Positions 1-7,528 of a DNA stretch of 64,000 nt are shown here, piece by piece. Position numbers and translations under genes: made by a program. The stretch spans positions 1 through 64,000 of the forward strand of contig CAIYVZ010000088.1 in NCBI GenBank assembly GCA_903929755.1, written 5' to 3'. This DNA is from an uncultured Acidobacteriia bacterium. GTDB taxonomy: Bacteria; Acidobacteriota; Terriglobia; Bryobacterales; Bryobacteraceae. The notes under the pieces are model-generated. The model did no database searches. It saw nothing but the letters and a program-made list of their open reading frames with translations, and had not been told where the DNA came from. The first letter of the stretch is position 1; the number at the start of each line of letters is the position of its first letter.

Positions 1-1
1 C

Positions 2-130
2 CTGCTGACCGTCACGCAAACCTGCCGCATGCAGAACCGTCACCCTCTCGACTACCTCAACAGCGCCATCCGCTCACACCGCCTGGCACAACCGCCCACG
101 TCCCTACTCAAGAATTCCCGCCCTACCTGA
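2..130 (+). mobile_element. C-terminal end of a probable IS66-family transposase (partial)
   Basis: An open frame enters from the left edge and stops at the TGA at 128-130. Its 42 residues contain L-L-T-V-x-Q-T-C-R-x-Q-N-R, then P-L-D-Y-L-N-S-A-I-R-S-H, and end near Q-P-P-T-S-L-L. That order (T-C-R-x-Q-x-R, then a D/E-F/Y-L helix, then P-x-S-L-L) is how many IS66 TnpC transposases end. Only the tail is visible, so I cannot tell whether the element is intact outside the window. It fits the debris-rich neighbourhood to its right. Confidence 0.5.
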
Positions 131-194
131 ACTGTTACCCAGGAAGAGCTTGCGGAAATCGAACTCCCGGAGATATTTTCTGGCAGCGACGCGA

Positions 195-3100
195 TCAATC
201 GGCATTGGGCACTCCGGAGACAGCCTTGCCGCCGTTGGCGACATCGTTTGCTACTAAAGCGCTCCTTACCAAACCATTCCCTACTAAACCCAGGGAACAA
301 ATGATGTGGGTTTCGAATTCCTGGTCACCGTCCTCTTTGATGACGCTGAGACGGGAGTCTTCGCGAAGAGACATTGCCAGTTTGGCGAGATCCTCGTCTG
401 TCCCGCCAGATTTCAGTTCCCGGTTCAGGCTCTCGGCGGCCGATTCGCGAAGGGGGTAACGGTAGACATCTTCCATGGTCCGCTGCAAGGGAATGGTGTC
501 GAAGAGTGTACCCCTCACCTCGTCTGTGTAGCGCTTGAGGCGTTCAAAGGTTCGGAAGCGAGCACCGGAGGGACGACCGAGACCGCCGCCGAGTGTTTTG
601 TCATCCTCGGCCAGACCTGTCACTGCGCCGTGTACCAGGGAGTGGTGGTTGGGGAGTTTGGGGACGGCGGGGGTGCCGGGATCGCATTCCGCGGCTCGGA
701 GGATTTTGTATTGGGAGTCGGTTACGCGGTTTCCATGAGCATCAACCCAGGCTAGAGAGTCGCTGCCGGAAGGGGTTTTTAGGTAGACGAGAACGCCGGA
801 GGTTGCGGCGGCGTTCCCAGTGCCCGTTGCGCTGGGGACCAGGGACCCGGCTAGTGTACTGGCCACTCTCTTACGGTCGCGGTTTGGTACGGCGGTGGTG
901 ACAGCGGGTTCCTGCCCCTGCTGATACGCCCCGGTTTCGCGGGCGGAGAAGACTACGTTGGGCATGTCGGGGATGGTCTTCTTCAGCGTGGGGTCGGCGT
1001 CGATGGCGTTCTTCCAGATCTGCCAGGCGTAGGAGGCAAGGTCGATTTCGGAGTCGCCGGCTTCTTCGCCGTCGAGGAGGCCGGACTTTTCGTGATAGAG
1101 GTCGGTGACGGCTTTGTTGTGTTTGTCGTCATCGAAGAAGGCTTCATCGGTGCCGACGACTTCGGAGTTCTGGCGGAGGCGGCCCTGAACTTTGGCGCGG
1201 AGGCGGATGATCTTTTCGACGCCATCGGCGGGGAGGAAGCTGTAACAGAGGATTTTGTCGGACTTCTGGCCGATACGATCCACACGGCCAGCGCGCTGGA
1301 TGAGGCGGATGATGGCCCAGGGGAGGTCGTAATTGACAACGACGAAGCTGTCCTGGAGGTTCTGGCCTTCGCTGAGGACGTCGGTGGCGACGAGCACACG
1401 AATTTCCGAGTTGGTTTTGACGAACTCCTGTTTTTGATTGCTGACGGGACTGAAGCGCCAGGCCATTTCAGTGGCGCTCTCGGTTTGGCCTGTGACGCCG
1501 GACACGCCTTTGACACCGGCGGCATTGAGTTGGTCTTCGAGGAAGGCGACGGTGTCGCCGAACTGGGTGAAGATGAGGACCTTGTCGTTTTTGTGTTTTT
1601 CGCGAGTGAGGCGGATGAGGGCTTTGAGCTTGGCGTCGCGGGCCGGGTCCCAGGAATTGCATTTGGTGAAGATGTTCATGAGGGAACGGGCGTCGCGGAG
1701 GAGGCTGGCGGCAAGTTCTGGTTTGAAGAAAGCGGGGCGAATCCAGGCGAAATGGGACTTGCGGTTTTCGGTGTAAAGCTTGTAGATTTTGGCGGCGCGA
1801 TTGCGGAAGTCCTGCTCGGTGCGGAGGACACAAGGTTCGTCTTCGTCAAGCAGCGGCTCGTCCGCGTCGGTTTGGCGGGTGTCAAGAAGGCTTGCGTCCT
1901 GGGTGCCGATGGGAAGGGGCAGGCCGTTCTCTACGGCGTGGAGGTAAATGAAGTTGCGGAGAACGTGGCGCTCGACGGAGAGGAGGAAGGAGTAGCCGCT
2001 GCTTTCGAGGCGCTTGAAGAGATTGGTGCGACAGAAGCCCATGAGACGGGTGCCCGCGTTGGAGAGATTGGCCAGGATTGTGTCTTCGGAGGCGGTTGGT
2101 GTGGTCTTGGGTTTGGGGAGGACAAAGTTGCCGAGGCCGTAGCGTGGCAATGAGAGGTTGTTGATGAGATCGACGACGTCCGGCGCGTAGAGTTTTGCGT
2201 GCTGGTCATTGGGGTCGGTGTCATCGACCTTGAAGGGAACTTTTTTGGGGAGACGGTCGGGGAAGTAGGATCTGGTGCCGTCATTGAACAGGAGGTAGCG
2301 ACGTCCGGTTTCCGGGTCGGTTTGGGCGTAGTTGTCTTTGATGAAACCTCGGGTGCGGCGGACCATATACAGGCGCATCAACTCGCGCCAGTCGTCCGGG
2401 TAGGGGCTTTTCTCAAAGGCAGCGAGGGTGCGGACGCCGCACTGGTGCTTTCGATTGAACTCAATTCCGGTCATTTCGGAAAGGAGTTGCTGGGGGCCGA
2501 CTCCGAGATCCAGATCGGGCGGGACGAAGAGCCGGAGTTGACTGGCGAGGTCGAGGTAGTCCTTGTTAAAGGGGGTGGCGGAGAGCAGGATGCACTTGCA
2601 GCCGTTCTTCTGGATGTATTCGGCGACGGCTTTGTAGACTTTGCCCTCGCGGTTGCGGAGGTTGTGGCTTTCGTCGAGGATGATGAGGCGGTAGCGGCGG
2701 AGTTCGGCGAGTTGGGTGATGGCGCGAGAGTAGGAGATGACGCGGGCGGAGGGAAGGCGGTATTGGTGGCAGTAGTCCTCCCACATGGACTTGAGGTTGA
2801 GGGGACAGAGGATGAGAGTTTCGAGGAGGAGGTCGTCGGAGAGAACGCGGGCGAGGGCGGTTGCCATGAGGGTCTTGCCGAGACCGACCACGTCGCCGAG
2901 GAGGACGCCGCCGCGTTTGTGGACGTGGTGGGCGGCGATTTTCACAGCTGCGGCCTGGAAGTCGAAGAGTATATTGCCGAAGTCTTTGGGGATGTGATGC
3001 TGGACGATACCTTCGCGGGCTTCCTGCGAGAGGTGCCAAGCCATTTTTATGTAGATGTGGTGCGGGGGGATGGCGTCTTCGCGGGCCCAGCTTTGCTGGA

Positions 3101-3782
3101 TGATTTCGACGATCTCCTTTGAGATGTCGAGGCACCATTTGTCTTTCCAGCGCTCTTCGAACCAGGTGGAGAGCTTGACGCACGAGTCATGGTCCATGAC
3201 ATCAACGTTGAGTTCGCCCTGCATTGCGAGGCCGGCAAAGGTGAGGTTACTGCTGCCGAGGAAGGCGATGGCAGGGTTGACGGGGTCGGTGCGGTGGCAA
3301 AGGTAGAGTTTGGCGTGGAGGGAGTGGCGGAGGAAGAGTTTGACGACTACTTTGCCCTGCTGGATCTGGCGGGCGAGGCGGCGGAGGCCAGCTTCGTCGG
3401 CATCGGTGGGGGCTCCGAGGGTTAGTTGGCGGCGGAATTCCTGAGCGAGGCGTTTGCGGAGACGAAGGGCGGTTGCCTGATCGAGGTCGGTGTCGGTCTG
3501 AATGAGACGGTAGGCTTCGGCGAGATCCTGTTCGGGGAGGCGCTGCATGCCGACGAGGAGACGGCAGCATTGGCCGTCCTGCCCGGACCAGGATTCGATT
3601 TGCTGGTCAAGCTGCCGCCAGCCCCGAAGGTTGAAATAGCCAACGCAGAAGTCTCCACGGACGGAGTTGGCCATGGCGGTCTGGAGCGCGGGGAGGAGTT
3701 GCTTATCGATGTTGTCGAAGATACGGGGCAAATTCAGGTCTCCTTGCTGCATCGCTTGGGACGCAACCATGGATTTCATCAT
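195..3782 (-). CDS. PLD-like nuclease domain fused to SNF2/DEAD-box helicase
   Basis: A 1195-residue cytoplasmic protein if started at the ATG at 3780-3782. A phospholipase D-like domain lies near residue 155 (H-A-K-L-Y-L, then G-S-S-N-L-T). A superfamily 2 helicase follows: Walker A G-D-V-V-G-L-G-K-T (about 295), D-E-S-H box, S-A-T-P motif III, then a helicase C lobe with V-A-T-D-V-L-S-E-G-x-N-L and a Q-R-A-G-R-V-D-R-I-G-Q motif VI. This HepA/SNF2-like layout with an N-terminal PLD domain occurs in standalone defence-type helicases; a defence role here is inferred from TA modules and IS debris around it. The frame stays open to 4097, but that extension is PIN-toxin debris, so I reject the longer start. 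No convincing Shine-Dalgarno (SD) sequence is seen at 3782; 3770 and 3752 are alternatives. Confidence 0.85.
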   Translation of the reverse strand: MMKSMVASQAMQQGDLNLPRIFDNIDKQLLPALQTAMANSVRGDFCVGYFNLRGWRQLDQQIESWSGQDGQCCRLLVGMQRLPEQDLAEAYRLIQTDTDLDQATALRLRKRLAQEFRRQLTLGAPTDADEAGLRRLARQIQQGKVVVKLFLRHSLHAKLYLCHRTDPVNPAIAFLGSSNLTFAGLAMQGELNVDVMDHDSCVKLSTWFEERWKDKWCLDISKEIVEIIQQSWAREDAIPPHHIYIKMAWHLSQEAREGIVQHHIPKDFGNILFDFQAAAVKIAAHHVHKRGGVLLGDVVGLGKTLMATALARVLSDDLLLETLILCPLNLKSMWEDYCHQYRLPSARVISYSRAITQLAELRRYRLIILDESHNLRNREGKVYKAVAEYIQKNGCKCILLSATPFNKDYLDLASQLRLFVPPDLDLGVGPQQLLSEMTGIEFNRKHQCGVRTLAAFEKSPYPDDWRELMRLYMVRRTRGFIKDNYAQTDPETGRRYLLFNDGTRSYFPDRLPKKVPFKVDDTDPNDQHAKLYAPDVVDLINNLSLPRYGLGNFVLPKPKTTPTASEDTILANLSNAGTRLMGFCRTNLFKRLESSGYSFLLSVERHVLRNFIYLHAVENGLPLPIGTQDASLLDTRQTDADEPLLDEDEPCVLRTEQDFRNRAAKIYKLYTENRKSHFAWIRPAFFKPELAASLLRDARSLMNIFTKCNSWDPARDAKLKALIRLTREKHKNDKVLIFTQFGDTVAFLEDQLNAAGVKGVSGVTGQTESATEMAWRFSPVSNQKQEFVKTNSEIRVLVATDVLSEGQNLQDSFVVVNYDLPWAIIRLIQRAGRVDRIGQKSDKILCYSFLPADGVEKIIRLRAKVQGRLRQNSEVVGTDEAFFDDDKHNKAVTDLYHEKSGLLDGEEAGDSEIDLASYAWQIWKNAIDADPTLKKTIPDMPNVVFSARETGAYQQGQEPAVTTAVPNRDRKRVASTLAGSLVPSATGTGNAAATSGVLVYLKTPSGSDSLAWVDAHGNRVTDSQYKILRAAECDPGTPAVPKLPNHHSLVHGAVTGLAEDDKTLGGGLGRPSGARFRTFERLKRYTDEVRGTLFDTIPLQRTMEDVYRYPLRESAAESLNRELKSGGTDEDLAKLAMSLREDSRLSVIKEDGDQEFETHIICSLGLVGNGLVRSALVANDVANGGKAVSGVPNAD

Positions 3783-3886
3783 AAGGGGTGGAGAGGCACA
3801 CGGTACTTGGTGCTTGGGTGCCGACGGCAGAACCGCTTGATGGCTGTCATCCTCCTCAAATCGTGGAGCGCGAACTCGCACCGGAC

Positions 3887-3924
3887 CGGATGGCCTGGCG
3901 GTTTGGCGGGTGGAGATGTTTTGA
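3887..3924 (+). pseudogene. Remnant of the 3' end of a second terminase nuclease gene
   Basis: The bases ending in a TGA at 3922-3924 read L-A-V-W-R-V-E-M-F-stop, against L-A-V-W-R-A-E-M-F-stop at the end of the terminase nuclease gene (7466-7468). About 34 of 38 bases match around this point, including several bases after the stop. Similarity is lost upstream. This looks like a recombination scar or the tail of a deleted second copy. The match is short, so chance or gene conversion cannot be excluded. Confidence 0.35.
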
Positions 3925-3956
3925 GGGGGGACTTCACAGCCACACTGTTTTTTGTG

Positions 3957-4132
3957 ACGACGATGGAGTCGTCCGATCCGAACTTTCGTCGCAATCTCCC
4001 ACGCCGATGCGGCGCTGACCAGCATGGTAATTGCCGGATCGGAGATCAGGCGAGCAGCGACCGGTGACAACGCCGGATCGCCAGCCAGGCACGGCAATAG
4101 TGCGTGCGTATCCAGCAGGGCAGCGTGGAACC
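3957..4132 (-). pseudogene. VapC-type PIN toxin remnant (N-terminal half)
   Basis: Read on the minus strand the frame gives L-L-D-T-H-A-L-L, then L-A-G-D-P-A-L-S-P, then V-S-A-A-S-A-W-E-I-A-T-K. This is the typical first half of a PIN-domain VapC toxin, with the first acidic residue (D in L-L-D-T) and the W-E-I-A-T-K helix. After about residue 55 the similarity stops, and the frame runs on without a stop into the helicase gene. The second half, with the remaining catalytic acids, is missing, so it cannot be an active toxin. No ATG or GTG start remains in the expected place. Confidence 0.6.
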
Positions 4133-4285
4133 CTACTCCCAGCCTGCCAGTTCATCGGCGGGGAGAGGCGCAAAGCATTCGGGACCAATAAACAAAACCC
4201 CCGTCAGCGCGCCTGGCTGCCGTTTTTCTTTGATCTCGCCAATCGCAACAAGACGTGCGACTGGCTTAGCTGCAAACACAAGTAG
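4133..4285 (-). pseudogene. Antitoxin remnant (Phd/VapB-like C-terminus)
   Basis: The minus-strand frame ending at the TAG at 4133-4135 reads K-P-V-A-R-L-V-A-I-G, then A-P-L-P-A-D-E-L-A-G-W-E-stop. This is the usual C-terminal pattern of Phd/YefM-type antitoxins that precede vapC genes (K-P-V-A-R-L-V, a linker, A-P-L-P-x-x-L). It directly abuts the PIN remnant in the correct order, so the two are one dead TA module. No N-terminal DNA-binding part is visible upstream. The rest of the stretch up to about 4437 shows no gene. Confidence 0.5.
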
Positions 4286-4439
4286 GCAAGCCGATTGACA
4301 ATCGGCCGCAGCTTACCAAGCCGCCCCACAAGCGCGCCGCTCTCTCCGGCGTACCCCTGCGCTCAGGTTCAGGCCGCAATGCTGGTGAGTCGTGCGAGCC
4401 CCACGTTCGTGTCGCACACCCAGCAGCGGTGGCGCACGC

Positions 4440-4461
4440 GCATCGATTATACAATTGATGC
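4440..4461 (+). promoter_or_regulatory. Palindromic operator and -10 box of vapBC; leaderless start likely
   Basis: The 22 bases before the antitoxin ATG form an imperfect palindrome (outer arms GCATC and GATGC, inner ATT and AAT). A good -10 element, TATACAAT, lies inside it at 4448-4455. A start site 6-8 bases downstream would fall on the ATG at 4462, and no SD sequence is present. The simplest reading is a leaderless mRNA repressed by VapB or VapBC binding over the -10 box, as type II TA systems usually autoregulate. The -35 element is not obvious. Confidence 0.5.
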
Positions 4462-4707
4462 ATGCGCACCACCGTCGATATTGATGACGAGGTTTTGGAA
4501 CGTGTCAAGCTTCGGGCGAAGCATCAGCACCTGACAACTGGCCGGCTGATTTCCGATCTGGTCCGGCGGCAACTGGATCAACCCCCGGAAATTGTGATGA
4601 CCAATGGTGTACCTGTGCTGCGTCGCCGGAGCGAGCATGGCGTCCTGACGGAAGCCCAGATCCAGGAGATGTTCGACAAGCTTTTGTACGAGGAAAGTGG
4701 ACTGTGA
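4462..4707 (+). CDS. vapB: VapB-like antitoxin
   Basis: An 81-residue protein opening with M-R-T-T-V-D-I-D-D-E-V-L, the classic start of ribbon-helix-helix VapB antitoxins: a beta strand for DNA contact, then helices with L-I-S-D-L-V-R-R. The C-terminal half, with V-P-V-L-R-R-R and an acidic helix, would wrap the toxin. Its last codons overlap the toxin start by four bases (GTGA), which couples translation. It should bind the palindrome just upstream. The family assignment is firm; the cognate partner is inferred from the overlap. Confidence 0.85.
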   Translation: MRTTVDIDDEVLERVKLRAKHQHLTTGRLISDLVRRQLDQPPEIVMTNGVPVLRRRSEHGVLTEAQIQEMFDKLLYEESGL

Positions 4708-5138
4708 GGGTGGCACTCCTGGACGTCAGCGTCCTGTTTGCATTGATCTATGAAAGCCATCCGCGGCATTCCGATGTGCACGCCTGGTTTGCGCAGTCAG
4801 GGACCGACGGTTGGGCGACGTGTGCGCAGACGCAGATGTCGGTAATGCGCCTACTGGGCTCCAGCTTCGCCGAAGATCTGAACCTGACAATGGCGACGGC
4901 GGCGGCACTGGTACGCACACTGTGCGAACACCGGGATCACCACTACTGGCCTCAGGATATTGTGCCGTCTGGTAATGAGGCCTTTCATTGGGATCTCGCC
5001 AGGGGGCGGAATCAACTGCCGGATTTGTATCTGCTGGCTTTGGCGGTGCGGCAGGGGGGAGTGCTGGTAACGCTGGACCGGAGAATTGCCGTCCACGCCG
5101 TGAAGGGGGCGGGGGCGGAACATCTGGTGGTGTTGTAG
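4704..5138 (+). CDS. vapC: VapC-like PIN-domain ribonuclease toxin
   Basis: A 144-residue PIN protein started by GTG inside the antitoxin stop (GTGA overlap). The first acidic residue is Asp7 in A-L-L-D-V-S-V-L-F-A-L. Q-L-P-D-L-Y-L-L-A-L-A (about residue 110) and T-L-D-R-R-I (about 128) supply the later acids. The family normally has an acidic or polar residue in the T-x-x-x-x-x-R-L-L segment; here it reads Q-T-Q-M-S-V-M-R-L-L. Length is normal, so it looks intact. PIN toxins cleave tRNA, rRNA or mRNA; the target here is unknown. Confidence 0.85.
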   Translation: MRVALLDVSVLFALIYESHPRHSDVHAWFAQSGTDGWATCAQTQMSVMRLLGSSFAEDLNLTMATAAALVRTLCEHRDHHYWPQDIVPSGNEAFHWDLARGRNQLPDLYLLALAVRQGGVLVTLDRRIAVHAVKGAGAEHLVVL

Positions 5139-6035
5139 GGTGCGAGCTACTGGTTGTTCGTTTCTATGGAAACAGATGCGAAATCTTCCAGCTCAAAGAT
5201 TCTTCGAGGGATTTCATTTTCCGCAGTCCGGCATTTTCGCAGCCCGGCGGGGCAGGAGATCCAAACGTCCTATTGCGTTCAGGGCGATCAACGGACTGGA
5301 ATCAGAAACGACGCGCACTGGCTATATCGTCGGCGGAACGGATCTCAGCCCTGAGGTCTTCGTCCGTGAGACTGAAGTAGGGAATATCGCGACCGCCGCG
5401 CGACGCAGGAAAGCCTCTCGCGTTTCTACGAGGAGTCCGGCAGCCTTGCCGCTGGAAATACGACTCTGCCGCTAAAATTCCAGCACGATTAGCTCGCTGG
5501 CGGACTGGTTGAGGGGCTGAGGCAGGAACTCACCGATGCCCTCGGCAATTTGCAGGTTCATGATGTAACCGTCTGGCTTCATTATTGCAGTGCTGGATAC
5601 GGCAGCGCACAAGGTGTGGCGCGCCGAGCATGTTGCGAATTCGGCGACGCATTTTGGCCTTCTGGCGCCAGGCCAATTGATGACTCAGCAGGATCGTGAG
5701 TGGGTTCTGAATTGAGCTAGGTCGAGAAGTTCGACTGCGTCGGCATGCCGGTGGGGCAGGAATTGGGTTCCCGACCTCTTGTGGTCACAGAACAGCACGC
5801 ATCTGCAGAAGGCGGTCATTTTCACGCTCCGGCGGGAATCCGGATTGGGCATAAGAACCTGGGCTTGATGCCCTGCGGCATGGGGCTAACCAGTTCGGTG
5901 CCCGAAGGCCAGTCACGCGGATTTTTCTTTATTTTCAAATCGCTTTAAGTCTTTTCCGTTCAGGCTGTTACGGGTTACCCCGTGGGCGGCAGGGGGCGTC
6001 TGTTCCGAAATGGGCGTGGTATCCCGGAAGCAGAT
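5139..6035. other. Gene-poor stretch, no convincing gene
   Basis: Nearly 900 bases without a frame that I can tie to a family. Two short minus-strand frames look coding-like but lack a start or full length. One (about 5293-5427) contains G-R-D-I-P-Y-F-S-L-T-D-E-D-L-R-A-E-I. The other (about 5473-5565) contains M-N-L-Q-I-A-E-G-I-G-E-F-L and ends S-E-L-I-V-L-E-F-stop. They may be debris of small genes. The GTG at 5982 would extend the terminase ATPase into this stretch, but the ATG at 6036 has a better SD sequence. Confidence 0.4.
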
Positions 6036-6872
6036 ATGAGGAGACGAACGAAAGATCGGAGCGGGTGGGTGGACGAGTGGGTGCCGGGGGAAGTGTGCGC
6101 GGACGGCGGCGTGGGAGATCCGGTGGAGTTTGCGCGGCTGATGGGATTTGAGGCGGATGAGCACCAGGCGACGGTGCTGCGGTCGAAGGCGAAGCAGGGG
6201 ATTTTGAACTGTACGCGGCAGTGGGGGAAGTCGACGACGGCGGCGGCGAAGGCGATTTGTGTGATGGTGTCGAAGCCGGGGTGTCTGGTGGTGGTGGCGA
6301 GTCCTTCGAAGAAACAGTCGGCGGAACTGGTGCGACGGGCGGAGGGGATGGTGGCGAAGCTGGGGATGAGGGTGCGGCGGGACGGGGTGTTTGATGTCTC
6401 GATGGTGCTGCCGAACGGGTCGCGCATGGTGGGTTTACCGGGGCGGGAGGCGACGGTGCGAGGGTTATCGCGGGCAAGCCTGGTGCTGATTGACGAGGCT
6501 TCGAGGGTGAGCGACGCGATGTACCGGGCGCTGCGGCCGATGCTGGCGCTGGAACAGGGGAGTATCTGGCTGATGAGCACGCCGTGGGCGACGACGGGGT
6601 TCTTCTATGAGGCGTGGGCGCATGGGGGCGAGGCGTGGGAAAGGGTGTCGGTGAAGGCGACGGAGTGTGCGCGATTTTCGCAGGAGTGGCTGGAGGGGGA
6701 GCGGAAGGACTGGTCGGCGGAGGAGTTTCAGAGGGAGTATATGGGCCAGTTTCAGCAGGATGAGAGGTCGGCATTTGATGCGGAAGTGGTGGATGAGGCG
6801 ATGGATGACGGGGTGCCTCCACTGGAATTCGGGATACCGGAATTCCGAAAAGAAAGATTGAGGTGGCGGTAA
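6036..6872 (+). CDS. Terminase large subunit-like ATPase (separate ATPase gene)
   Basis: A 278-residue protein carrying only the motor half of a phage terminase large subunit. Walker A is the atypical C-T-R-Q-W-G-K-S-T (about residue 60), Walker B is L-V-L-I-D-E-A-S-R (about 145), and a coupling motif S-T-P-W-A follows (about 180). The start at 6036 is chosen for the GGAAG six bases upstream; a GTG at 5982 would add 18 residues. The stop overlaps the next gene as TAATG. There is no small terminase, portal or capsid gene nearby, so this is an orphan, perhaps domesticated or a phage or island relic. Walker motifs are intact, so it may be expressed. Confidence 0.75.
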   Translation: MRRRTKDRSGWVDEWVPGEVCADGGVGDPVEFARLMGFEADEHQATVLRSKAKQGILNCTRQWGKSTTAAAKAICVMVSKPGCLVVVASPSKKQSAELVRRAEGMVAKLGMRVRRDGVFDVSMVLPNGSRMVGLPGREATVRGLSRASLVLIDEASRVSDAMYRALRPMLALEQGSIWLMSTPWATTGFFYEAWAHGGEAWERVSVKATECARFSQEWLEGERKDWSAEEFQREYMGQFQQDERSAFDAEVVDEAMDDGVPPLEFGIPEFRKERLRWR

Positions 6873-7468
6873 TGTTTGCAATTGGGCTGGATTTGGGGCA
6901 AAAGCGGGACCATACGGCGATTGTGGTGGTGGAGCGGCAGAGGCGGCATCCTTTCCTGGTGGGTCCGGACAAAGAGCTGCTGGTTCGTGCGGCGGAGCGG
7001 TTGCCGCTGGGGATGACGTACGGGGAGATTGTGGATGTGGTGCGGCATGTGGTGCGGGTTTTGTGTTCGCAGCTGGGGCCGCAGGAGGTGTGCAAGATGG
7101 CAGTGGATGCGACGGGGGTGGGGAAACCCGTGGTGGACGCGCTGCGGGATGCGCAACTGGGGTGCTCGATGACGGCGGTGACGATTACGAGCGGGGACAG
7201 GCAACATTACCGGAGTAAGGAGGGGTCGTCAATGAATGTGCCGAAGCAGAATTTGATTGCCGGGCTGCAACTGGCGCTGGACCAGAGGACGCTGCGGATA
7301 TCGAGGAAGATGGCGGGGGCGGGGACGCTGCGGCGGGAGTTACTGGATGTGCAGATGCAGCGGCGGGAGACGGGTGGGGTGCGGATTGGAGCGGCGGAGG
7401 GTGGGGGGCGGCATGACGATTTGGTGATTGCGCTGGCTTTGGCGGTGTGGCGGGCGGAGATGTTTTGA
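6872..7468 (+). CDS. Terminase nuclease-domain protein (RNase H-like fold)
   Basis: A 198-residue protein matching the C-terminal nuclease half of terminase large subunits. M-F-A-I-G-L-D-L-G-Q opens the RNase H-like fold with the first catalytic Asp (residue 7), A-V-D-A-T-G-V-G-K-P supplies the second acid (about 75), and H-D-D-L-V-I-A-L-A-L-A the last (about 183). The ATG at 6872 overlaps the upstream TAA as TAATG, with GAGGTGG seven bases before it, so I prefer it to the GTG at 6863. In most phages both halves are one protein; here they are two translationally coupled genes. The last codons recur as a fragment near 3.9 kb. Confidence 0.7.
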   Translation: MFAIGLDLGQKRDHTAIVVVERQRRHPFLVGPDKELLVRAAERLPLGMTYGEIVDVVRHVVRVLCSQLGPQEVCKMAVDATGVGKPVVDALRDAQLGCSMTAVTITSGDRQHYRSKEGSSMNVPKQNLIAGLQLALDQRTLRISRKMAGAGTLRRELLDVQMQRRETGGVRIGAAEGGGRHDDLVIALALAVWRAEMF

Positions 7469-7528
7469 GGGAGGACGCGCGATACTGTTTGGGCGGCGAC
7501 GGCGGCGAGATTCGGCGATTTTACCGGC

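Noticed and set aside
1092-2153. 353-codon plus-strand frame opposite the helicase
   Set aside because: Antisense shadow of the helicase; composition is Gly/Val/Glu-rich with no motifs.
3783-4097. In-frame N-terminal extension of the helicase giving a 1300-residue PIN-helicase fusion
   Set aside because: The extension is the first half of a VapC followed by low-complexity translation; the antitoxin remnant lies just upstream in register, so this is TA debris, not a helicase domain.
6840-6880. Programmed -1 frameshift joining the two terminase halves
   Set aside because: An A-rich site exists, but TAATG with GAGGTGG at proper spacing explains expression of the second gene more simply, and no canonical slippery heptamer is present in frame.
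5968-7095. 375-codon minus-strand frame opposite the terminase genes
   Set aside because: Pro/Ser/Thr-rich antisense of Gly/Arg-rich coding sequence; the terminase catalytic motifs are on the plus strand.
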